From: Pseudomonadota bacterium
GTDB lineage: Bacteria; Pseudomonadota; Gammaproteobacteria; Steroidobacterales; Steroidobacteraceae
Assembly: GCA_021820785.1 (NCBI GenBank)
Contig: JAKADE010000220.1
Coordinates: forward strand, 1 to 5,471
Direction: 5' to 3'
Length of the DNA stretch: 5,471 nucleotides
The notes under the pieces were generated by a model. The model was not told the DNA's origin and made no database searches. It worked only from the letters and a program-made list of their open reading frames with translations. Of the stretch, positions 1-5,056 are shown piece after piece (position 1 is the stretch's first letter; each line of letters begins with the position of its first letter). The translations under genes were made by a program, and so were the position numbers.

Positions 1-593
1 TCCGCGACGCTGATCTTCCAGTGCTTGCTCGGATCCTCGAGCCGTGCCTTGAACCGCGCCAGTTGCTCCTCGCTCGAGATGTGCAGGTAGAACTTCAGGA
101 TCGCGACCCCATCGTCGGCAAGGTTGCGCTCGAATTCGTTGATCCGCGCATAGCGCTCCATCCAGACGGCCTTGTCGATCAGCTCGTGCACGCGCACCAC
201 CAGCACGTCTTCGTAGTGGGAGCGATTGAAGATGACCACCTCGCCACGCGCCGGCGCATCCCGATGCGCCCGCCACAAGAAGTCGTGCGCCGCCTCCTCG
301 GGCGAGGGGCGGCGAAAATGCGCCACCCGGCAGCCCTGCGGGTTCATCGCGCCGAGCACGTGGTTGATGACACCGTCCTTGCCGCCGGTGTCCATGGCCT
401 GCAGACAGATCAGCAGCGAGTGGCGCCCGTCGGCGTAGAGCAGCTCCTGCAGCGCACGCAGACGCTCAGTGTAATGCTGAAGCTCGGCGGTAGCTGCCGC
501 GTGATCCGGATGGTGCCCCTTGAATGCCGGGTCAATTTCGGAGAGCTTGACCCGGCTGTCCGGCGCCACCCGAAAGTGCTCACTCTCGTTCAT
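1..593 (-). CDS. ppk2: PPK2-family polyphosphate:nucleotide phosphotransferase, 3' end outside the window
   Basis: PPK2 enzymes move phosphate between inorganic polyphosphate and nucleotides in the cytoplasm. The visible 197 residues carry the family hallmarks: a Walker A-type loop AMDTGGKDG (residues 66-74, with D68 and K72), the lid-side stretch RRPSPEE followed by DFLWRAH (94-110), and the signature FNRSHYEDVL (122-131) followed by VVRVHEL. KFYLHIS and RFKARLEDPSKHWK come near the edge. From memory, the N-terminal VKLSEIDP and the LQELLYADGRH segment most resemble the class III-like subgroup (Meiothermus ruber type), which acts on both AMP and ADP; that subclass is inference. Family members are usually about 260-300 residues, so 70-100 C-terminal residues are missing at the edge. 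The ATG at 593 has a weak ribosome binding site. In-frame GTGs at 611 and 623 are alternatives, the latter about 15 bases after a GGGAG. It lies 89 bases after the DoxX-like gene on the same strand with no terminator between, so co-transcription is likely. Confidence 0.93.
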   Translation of the reverse strand, partial: MNESEHFRVAPDSRVKLSEIDPAFKGHHPDHAAATAELQHYTERLRALQELLYADGRHSLLICLQAMDTGGKDGVINHVLGAMNPQGCRVAHFRRPSPEEAAHDFLWRAHRDAPARGEVVIFNRSHYEDVLVVRVHELIDKAVWMERYARINEFERNLADDGVAILKFYLHISSEEQLARFKARLEDPSKHWKISVA

Positions 594-682
594 GGGCTCA
601 TTGATACGCACGGACTGTGCCACTGTCGATACGGGCTTCTCCCGTTGCGCCGCGCCGTCACGGAGCAGCGCCGGGCGTCCGT

Positions 683-1513
683 TCAGGGACGCGCAAGGGA
701 AGCTTCAGCGCTGCGGTTTCGGCTGAACGAAATCATCACGACCCAGCCAGCCGCCGCCAACATGAACGTCACGACCAGTTCGGACCACTGCTGCGACGGC
801 GGCGTGGCCCAACTGGGCCGCGGTTGTGCAAAGAAGCTTGGCACCCAGACCACGAGACCGAACAGGCTCATCATGGTCGCTTCCAGCGCCGCGGCCAGGC
901 GTGGTGCGATCCCCACGATGATGGCCAGTCCCGCGGCGACATGACAGGCGCCCGTGACATACGCAAATAGCAAGCGATCGGGCAGCCACGCCGGCACCAG
1001 AGTGGCCGTGTACGCGGCGTAAACGAAGTGAGACTCGCCATAGAAGACGCACGTGAGGCCAAAGACAATCTGCGCACTGCGCAGAGCCGCTCGCTCAGCG
1101 CGCGTTCGCCCAAGCCCCGGCCTCGAGTCCCGCAGCATCACGTAGAGCGCCGCCGCGGCCGCGAGTGGCGTCACGGCCTCACAAAACGGATACCACGCAC
1201 CAACGTTGAGCGGCTTGGCGAGCCACTGAGGCACCGCCAGCACAGCCGAGACCGCCTGGTAGGCGCCCAGCGTCAGCACGCCGGCCACCGCGGTACGGGC
1301 GAAGCACAGACCGGCGCTCGCCAGGAGAATCACCGGCGCCGCCGCATACGTCAACATCTCGTGCAGCGCAGTCGCGTCCGGCAGGGGCTGCGGCACCCAT
1401 TGCCCGAACGACAGGATCCACACTGCGATGCCTGCCGACGCGACCGCAAATACCCATCGTGCGACGGCAATGGAGTTGATCGGCACCGCACGAACGACAC
1501 CCGGTAAGCTCAT
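683..1513 (-). CDS. DoxX-like multi-pass inner-membrane protein
   Basis: This 276-residue protein is mostly hydrophobic. About eight membrane segments can be drawn, roughly at residues 14-36, 54-72, 76-97, 108-127, 145-163, 180-203, 204-225 and 245-263, with a basic loop at 128-144 (RDSRPGLGRTRAER). Eight helices would be twice the four-helix DoxX unit. The second half has the DoxX-like pattern FYGESHFVYAAYTA then LVPAWLP, and later LVVWVPSFFA. DoxX relatives have been tied to thiosulfate:quinone oxidoreductases and redox or envelope stress, but no catalytic role can be read here and no redox partner is adjacent. The start was fixed by GGAGG at 1520-1524, six bases before the ATG. The frame stays open upstream to 1720, but that extension is arginine-rich, lacks a ribosome binding site and would hide the first helix. 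It probably heads a transcript that also carries the PPK2 gene. Family assignment is from motif memory. Confidence 0.82.
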   Translation of the reverse strand: MSLPGVVRAVPINSIAVARWVFAVASAGIAVWILSFGQWVPQPLPDATALHEMLTYAAAPVILLASAGLCFARTAVAGVLTLGAYQAVSAVLAVPQWLAKPLNVGAWYPFCEAVTPLAAAAALYVMLRDSRPGLGRTRAERAALRSAQIVFGLTCVFYGESHFVYAAYTATLVPAWLPDRLLFAYVTGACHVAAGLAIIVGIAPRLAAALEATMMSLFGLVVWVPSFFAQPRPSWATPPSQQWSELVVTFMLAAAGWVVMISFSRNRSAEASLARP

Positions 1514-1530
1514 GCGCCCCCTCCGTGTGA
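1514..1530 (-). promoter_or_regulatory. Ribosome binding site that fixes the DoxX-like start
   Basis: On the minus strand GGAGG (positions 1524-1520) lies six bases before the ATG at 1513. It decides against the longer upstream start at 1720. No clear -35/-10 pair could be picked out further upstream. Confidence 0.8.
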
Positions 1531-1773
1531 CTTTTTTAATGTCTTGTCGCCGAGCATACGCCGGTCGCAAGCGCGGCACATCTGTCCTTTGCACCCGGCC
1601 CAATCGATTCAGGGATCGCAATGTATCCCATCCAGCGATGACTCGAATGCATCGCGCTGAGTCGGCCCCGGTGACACCGCGGCCTGCTTCGCCGCGCAGA
1701 TGCCCCCCGGCGCGGGTCACGCGAAGAGCGCTCTGGAGCGCCGTCGCGGCGCTCCAGAGCGCGATTGGCTCGC
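1531..1773. other. Intergenic region between the OmpA-family and DoxX-like genes
   Basis: It contains the long perfect stem-loop at 1728-1762 (listed separately) and a smaller inverted repeat, CGCGGC at 1678-1683 with GCCGCG at 1691-1696. The DoxX-like gene's promoter should lie between these and 1530, but no convincing -35/-10 pair was recognised. No small gene is supported here. Confidence 0.6.
1728..1762 (-). terminator. Long perfect stem-loop after the OmpA-family gene
   Basis: Positions 1728-1742 (GCGCTCTGGAGCGCC) and 1748-1762 are exact reverse complements. A further G-C pair (1743/1747) leaves a three-base loop, so the stem is 16 bp. It begins 11 bases after the OmpA stop codon in the minus direction. 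What follows on the minus strand is only TCTTCGCG, not a real T run, so it may be a U-poor terminator or a 3' end-protecting structure rather than a classical intrinsic terminator. Confidence 0.65.
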
Positions 1774-2841
1774 CTACTTCGCGATACCCTTTCCCTTGAC
1801 CTTGACGACGTTGGGGTTGCTCAGCACCGTCATCACCACCCGACGGTTAAGCGCCCGGCCGGCGGCCGAGCGATTACTCGCGATCGGATCCGTCAGCCCA
1901 TACCCGCGGGTGTCGAGCTGTGCAGGGGCAACCCCCTCGGCGAGAAGGAAGTGACGCACGGAATCAGCACGACGCTGCGAGAGCTTCAGATTGTAGGCTG
2001 CCGTGCCCGTGCTGTCGGTATAGCCCCGGATCTGCACCCTCAACAGCGGATGCTGCTTCAGGCCCGCGGCTGCCTGATCCAGCACTGAGCGGGACGGGAC
2101 CGTCAGACGCGCCGAGTCGAACGCAAGGGTCACGCCCTTCCAGATGATCGAGCCATGGCTCGGCAGCCTAAGGGCGCTCCGTGCACGGCTCGGCGGCGGC
2201 GCTACCGCTGGCGCTGCCACCGGCTCGGACTCGGTCGCCCGCGGTGGCGCAGGCGGCAACGGTGCAGACTCGACCACCTGGCTCGATGCGCTCGAGCCAC
2301 CGAAGGAGTACTGGAAGCCGAGGTCTGCAATGTAGTCCTGAAGGTCCGGGGAGCGGCCCGGATTCTCCCACCGCACCTTGATTTCAGGCCGCAGGGCAAC
2401 GGCTCGCGTACCCCCGGCGCTGCGCCAGAGGTTCCAGTAGAAGCCGACGCCGGCGTCTGCCGCAAAATTCGTCCGGTTCGGAACCTGACCCCCGGGAATA
2501 TCGTGCACGAACCCCGCGCCGAGGCGAAGATACGGCGAGACCGTCCCGCTGCGGTTCAGGACCACGAGCGCATCGAGCGTCGTGCCGTAGATATTGATCG
2601 AGTCCGCCCCGTGCCGACCCGAGAGGCGGGTTCCATCGAGATTCAACTCGAGATTGAAATAGCGATTGAACTCACGGCCGAAGGCAACCCCATAGAGCCA
2701 ATCGTTCTTCTCGAGCGAGCGCTGATAGTTCGGCGAAATGCCGCCCAGTTGCGGTGTGATATACCAGTGATCCGACTGACCTGCCCAGGCCAGCACCGGC
2801 ACCGCGACGACGAAAAGAATCACAGCCCGTCGAATTCTCAC
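1774..2841 (-). CDS. OmpA-family outer-membrane protein (beta-barrel plus peptidoglycan-binding domain)
   Basis: This 355-residue protein should anchor the outer membrane to the cell wall. Residues 1-20 form a classical signal peptide (MRIRRAV, hydrophobic core, AWA before GQ). Residues 21-180 look like an eight-stranded barrel: they alternate, are rich in Tyr/Gly/Asn, and end in LGFQYSF with a terminal aromatic. Residues 181-228 are a Pro/Ala linker. Residues 229-340 are an OmpA domain with AFDSARL, GYTDSTGTAAYNLKLS and ALNRRVV. D276 and R291 match in spacing the diaminopimelate-binding Asp and Arg of E. coli OmpA (D241, R256). A basic tail with VKVKG follows. I chose the GTG at 2841 because GGGAGAG sits just before it and it puts the basic n-region of the signal peptide first. 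An in-frame ATG at 2865 has no good site, and the frame is open to 3072. A close paralog begins before the right edge. Confidence 0.9.
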   Translation of the reverse strand: MRIRRAVILFVVAVPVLAWAGQSDHWYITPQLGGISPNYQRSLEKNDWLYGVAFGREFNRYFNLELNLDGTRLSGRHGADSINIYGTTLDALVVLNRSGTVSPYLRLGAGFVHDIPGGQVPNRTNFAADAGVGFYWNLWRSAGGTRAVALRPEIKVRWENPGRSPDLQDYIADLGFQYSFGGSSASSQVVESAPLPPAPPRATESEPVAAPAVAPPPSRARSALRLPSHGSIIWKGVTLAFDSARLTVPSRSVLDQAAAGLKQHPLLRVQIRGYTDSTGTAAYNLKLSQRRADSVRHFLLAEGVAPAQLDTRGYGLTDPIASNRSAAGRALNRRVVMTVLSNPNVVKVKGKGIAK

Positions 2842-2853
2842 CGTTTCTCTCCC
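2842..2853 (-). promoter_or_regulatory. Ribosome binding site supporting the GTG start of the OmpA-family gene
   Basis: On the minus strand GGGAGAG (2853-2847) is followed by AAACG and then GTG at 2841. The upstream ATG at 2865 is preceded by GCCGGGCAAATC, a much poorer match, so translation most likely begins at the GTG. Confidence 0.7.
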
Positions 2854-3181
2854 GTGTGATCGCATGATTTGCCCGGCGCTCGGCCACTGAATTGAAGCGA
2901 TGAACACCCCCAGGACGCGTGGCGTATTCCCGTGCCCTGGAGCCCCCGGGCAATCGCCGCGTCTCGGGCACCCGCTCGCGCGCCAAAACGAGGAAAGTCC
3001 CTGCGAGCGAGCCGCCCCGATCGCTGCCGAGGACGGCGCGAGCAGCGCGACTCCGCGCGCCGAGCGCCGCATGACTCAGCACTCCGCTCCATGTGTGCCA
3101 TCGAACCCCTCCGGACGCAGGCACGACAGAGCCGCCTGCGAACGCGCGGCTCGATGCCAAGCCTGATGAGGTGCCCTCGGT
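2854..3181. other. GC-rich intergenic region upstream of the OmpA-family gene
   Basis: About 330 bases with no gene I can support. It should hold the 3' end of the exported-protein transcript and the promoter of the OmpA-family gene. Only modest inverted repeats are visible: 3129-3135 with 3146-3152 (listed separately), and CGCTCGC 2973-2979 with GCGAGCG 3003-3009 around a 23-base loop. Open frames cross it on both strands, but they lack ribosome binding sites and look like consequences of high GC. No convincing promoter was identified. Confidence 0.6.
3129..3152 (-). terminator. Possible weak terminator after the exported-protein gene
   Basis: On the minus strand GAGCCGC (3152-3146) and GCGGCTC (3135-3129) form a 7-bp stem around a 10-base loop, 29 bases after the stop codon at 3182. 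It is followed by TGTCGTGC, with no T run. It could equally be a chance repeat in GC-rich DNA. Confidence 0.25.
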
Positions 3182-3637
3182 CTAGCGAATTTTGCTGATC
3201 GTGAACTTCCCGACACTCACCCCGAGGTCAATGCCCCGACCCGATCCTGAGAGCGCCAGGGAAACTGTTCCCTTCGTCAGGACCTGCACCGAGCCGGACT
3301 TCATCATTCCCGCGTTCGCTTCGCCCTGGGCGTACGAACCGAGAACTTCGCGAATGGAGTGAACATCCGTGAATGTCCCGACGCCATCATTGATTCTCGA
3401 CTTTCCCGCCGTGAGGCCGACAGACTGCGCGCTGATTCGCACGTGCATCCTGGTTCCATTTGAACAGGTGACGATTCCCGTCCCCTTCATCTGCTTATAG
3501 ATGGCGGACCAACTGCGTGTGCTGAAGTGCATCTTGCATTCAATGGTCTTCCCCGCAGCCATCGCGTACGGCGGAAGGACTGCGCTGGTGCCCAATAGGA
3601 TCGCCACACCCAGTAACGGCAAATAACGTCTTTTCAT
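3182..3637 (-). CDS. Small exported protein of unknown function
   Basis: I do not recognise the family with confidence. The 151-residue product starts with a clear signal peptide: MKRRY, a hydrophobic core of about 15 residues, then PPYAMA, with cleavage likely after A27 or A28. The mature part of about 123 residues has exactly two cysteines (C34 in IECKMHF, C58 in VTCSNG), well placed for one periplasmic disulfide. The rest is glycine- and serine-rich and has no predicted helix long enough for a membrane anchor, for example GVGTFTDV, SIREVLGSYAQGEA and LALSGSGRGIDLGV. This pattern suggests a compact beta-rich periplasmic or secreted domain, which is inference. The ATG at 3637 is preceded by GAGAG about seven bases upstream. 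It lies between a small hydrophilic-protein gene and an OmpA-family gene, all on the same strand. A terminator-like hairpin lies only 22 bases before its start. Confidence 0.8.
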   Translation of the reverse strand: MKRRYLPLLGVAILLGTSAVLPPYAMAAGKTIECKMHFSTRSWSAIYKQMKGTGIVTCSNGTRMHVRISAQSVGLTAGKSRINDGVGTFTDVHSIREVLGSYAQGEANAGMMKSGSVQVLTKGTVSLALSGSGRGIDLGVSVGKFTISKIR

Positions 3638-3659
3638 GATGTGCTCTCAAGTTGAAAAT

Positions 3660-3686
3660 TGCAGGGCCGCAGCATGCGGCCCTGCA
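3660..3686 (-). terminator. Terminator-like hairpin just upstream of the exported-protein gene
   Basis: GCAGGGCCGC (3661-3670) and GCGGCCCTGC (3676-3685) are exact reverse complements around the loop AGCAT. A flanking T-A pair (3660/3686) makes the stem 11 bp. Reading the minus strand, the stem is followed by AATTTTC, a short T run as in an intrinsic terminator. It would end the transcript of the small hydrophilic gene (stop at 3767). It ends 22 bases before the ATG at 3637, leaving almost no room for a separate promoter, so it may instead act inside the leader of the exported-protein mRNA. Confidence 0.6.
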
Positions 3687-3696
3687 GGACGCGCGA

Positions 3697-3714
3697 GGGG
3701 AGCACCGGTGCCCC
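3697..3714 (-). repeat. Imperfect palindrome between the small hydrophilic and exported-protein genes
   Basis: GGGGAGCACCGGTGCCCC on the plus strand is an inverted repeat centred on ACCGGT, with one unpaired A in the left arm. It lies 53 bases after the stop of the small hydrophilic gene. It could be an extra 3' hairpin or an operator-like palindrome; nothing in the sequence settles which. Confidence 0.4.
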
Positions 3715-3766
3715 TAAGTCCGCGCACCACTCGCCGCGGCGTTACCGATGCGCGATTTACCGGACG

Positions 3767-3958
3767 TCACCGCGTTTCCGCGGAATGCTCGCCCTTGCCT
3801 GCGTTACCCTTGACTTCATTCGGTCTGACATCGCGAGCCTTTCCATGCTCATTCAGTTCGCCCTTGTCGCCCTTTGCAGGTGCGGACTGCGCGCCTGCGC
3901 GCTTCCGGTCAGATTCCGTAGTCGACTTGTTCCCATCATTCGAATGCTGTGTGTTCAT
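3767..3958 (-). CDS. Small, highly hydrophilic, probably disordered protein
   Basis: This 63-residue product has no recognised domain, signal peptide or membrane segment. It contains no aromatic residue, no Cys and no Ile, with only one Leu and two Val. Charged residues are dense (seven Lys, five Arg, six Glu, four Asp) and glycine is frequent (8 of 63). That composition resembles hydrophilins or other small stress-associated disordered proteins; the comparison is compositional, not homology. Segments such as AKGDKGELNEHGKARD and NEVKGNAGKGEHSAE show loosely repeated K/G/E/N/H units. The chosen ATG follows AAGGA with a nine-base spacer. An in-frame ATG at 3997 has GGGGA five bases upstream and would give a 76-residue form starting MELQQLKYEG, so the start is uncertain. 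The gene lies upstream of the exported-protein gene on the same strand, separated by two hairpins. Confidence 0.6.
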   Translation of the reverse strand: MNTQHSNDGNKSTTESDRKRAGAQSAPAKGDKGELNEHGKARDVRPNEVKGNAGKGEHSAETR

Positions 3959-4073
3959 AAAATCTCGTCCTTCATATTTGAGCTGCTGCAATTCCATAAG
4001 GATCCCCGGTGTCCGCCATGCAATGTGTTCAGCACCGCCGATCGGCCGCACGCTGGCATCAGCAAAATTCATC

Positions 4074-4114
4074 CCCCGGAGGTGCCGGGGCGAGCTCCGC
4101 CTGAGCTCGCCCCG
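4074..4114 (-). promoter_or_regulatory. Overlapping, mutually exclusive stem-loops upstream of the small hydrophilic gene
   Basis: Hairpin A pairs CGGGGCGAGCTC (4086-4097) exactly with GAGCTCGCCCCG (4103-4114), a 12-bp stem with loop CGCCT. Hairpin B pairs CCCCGG (4074-4079) exactly with CCGGGG (4085-4090) around AGGTG, and shares bases 4086-4090 with A. Transcribed from the minus strand, A forms first and would block B. B is followed by GATGAATTTTG. The layout is that of an attenuator, about 115 bases before the start at 3958, but it may simply be a terminator for an upstream transcript. Confidence 0.4.
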
Positions 4115-4378
4115 ACGCGCCGATCCGGCGCCTGCCGCACGGTGCTCCTGCGCTGCGCGACATCCGGTCGCTGATCCTTGCTTGACCGCTTGGGGGGACT
4201 CTTCTCACCCGGGAAGTCATTCAATCCTCGTACCGCAGGACGCATGGTACGGGGAGACCGCAGCCCGGTCGGTGCGCCAGCGTACTCAAGCCCGATCCGC
4301 GTGATAGAAACCCAATGAAAGGATTGGCTCATTCAACCGCCGTGAGGGACGCCGGACAACTATGCCCTCTCAACGCGA

Positions 4379-4393
4379 TTATTTTTCTGTCAT
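4379..4393 (-). CDS. Four-codon minigene (MTEK) behind an ideal ribosome binding site
   Basis: On the minus strand GGAGG (4405-4401) is followed by a seven-base AT-rich spacer and ATG ACA GAA AAA TAA. The initiation signal is as good as any in the window, yet the frame ends after four codons. It may be a leader minigene, the surviving start of a decayed gene, or coincidence. The frame does not reopen into a recognisable protein after the stop. Confidence 0.2.
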   Translation of the reverse strand: MTEK

Positions 4394-5011
4394 TTTAGTT
4401 CCTCCCGCACGCAACGCTCTGTTATGACAAGGACACTGTTCGCGCCATACCAAAAGGCACTCGGCACAATGCTGAAGATGCCGACTGCGCCAGTTTGCGC
4501 GACGGATGATTTCAACTTGATGCAGTCTTGCGCAGCGCGGACAGATCGTCATCAATGCTGGCGCCTGCTACCATGGCGGACGACGGCAAACCGAACGCAC
4601 TCAGTTGAGGCGACGTTCATGACGCACGCGAACCTGACAGCCGACGCTGCCGTGATGCAGCAGCGCGAGTCCCGTAACTGAATAAAGCGAACCGAGCGCA
4701 TAACCCAGAACGGGACATGTGGTGCGCTCATGAGCACGCAAACTGGCCGCCCGAATCAGTGCGCCGATAAATCGCCGATAGCGTCTGAAGACTTCGGACA
4801 GCGAACAAATCGATCAAATCCGTTTCGACAGACTTGTGACTCAACGGGATTCTGAGGAATCGCAGTGAGGCCGCCACTGCCACTTTCTATTCAGTCGGCT
4901 TGATGGCAGACCCTGAAATGGAACAGAGACACAATCACTCTGACGGAGATGCCGTGGCAGTCGGCGGTTGACTCTCTGCCGCGGCCGCAGATTGTCCTCT
5001 TTTTTCGCGAT

Positions 5012-5044
5012 TACCCCGGGGCATCGCGACGACGCCCCGGGGTA
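5012..5044 (-). terminator. Strong stem-loop after the right-edge OmpA-family gene
   Basis: TACCCCGGGGC (5012-5022) and GCCCCGGGGTA (5034-5044) are exact reverse complements around an 11-base loop, within which three further pairs are possible. The stem starts 12 bases after the stop codon of the minus-strand gene. The minus strand continues with ATCGCGAAAAAAGAGG, an A run rather than a T run, so it does not match the classical intrinsic terminator. An alternative weaker pairing, TCGCGAT 5005-5011 with ATCGCGA 5023-5029, competes with it. Confidence 0.55.
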
Positions 5045-5056
5045 CGTGCACCTTCA

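Larger units (their letters stand above)
3959..5056. other. Long region without a convincing gene between the small hydrophilic gene and the right-edge OmpA gene
   Basis: About 1.1 kb. Going right to left it holds the stem-loop after the OmpA stop (5012-5044), a stretch around 4290-4930 that is visibly less GC-rich than the flanking genes, a palindrome GCTCATGAGC (4726-4735), a four-codon frame behind an ideal ribosome binding site (4379-4405), and overlapping stem-loops (4074-4114). Open frames such as 4424-4681 on the plus strand lack ribosome binding sites and recognisable motifs. The region could carry promoters, a small RNA or a decayed gene, but none can be demonstrated by eye. Confidence 0.55.

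Noticed and set aside
21..944. Long plus-strand open frame of 307 codons
   Set aside because: It lies antisense to the PPK2 and DoxX-like genes, whose motifs are unmistakable, has no recognisable domain or ribosome binding site, and is explained by high GC.
1514..1720. Longer N-terminus for the DoxX-like protein
   Set aside because: The extension is basic and low in hydrophobics, and GGAGG is placed exactly before the ATG at 1513.
2155..2859. Plus-strand open frame of 234 codons
   Set aside because: It is antisense to the barrel and linker of the OmpA-family protein and shows no protein-like motif; a shadow of the real gene.
2842..3072. Longer N-terminus for the OmpA-family protein
   Set aside because: The extra 77 residues are rich in Arg/Ser/Gly, have no supporting ribosome binding site, and would bury a classical signal peptide that begins at the GTG at 2841.
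4059..4220. Minus-strand frame of 53 codons with GAGG five bases before its ATG
   Set aside because: The predicted product is Arg/Pro/Ala-rich without a motif, and much of it is encoded by the overlapping hairpins at 4074-4114, so RNA structure explains the sequence better than coding.
4424..4681. Plus-strand frame of 85 codons, with an internal ATG at 4619 preceded by GAGG
   Set aside because: No ribosome binding site at the first ATG, no recognisable motif, and the internal 20-residue version is too short to judge; probably chance.
4741..4790. Short direct repeat GCCGATA occurring twice, considered as an array or operator
   Set aside because: Only two copies close together, with no spacer regularity; no CRISPR-like or iteron-like pattern.
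5005..5044. Possible RNA pseudoknot from the two competing pairings after the right-edge OmpA gene
   Set aside because: There would be no loop bases to span the 11-bp stem, so both pairings cannot coexist; they are alternatives and the longer stem should win.
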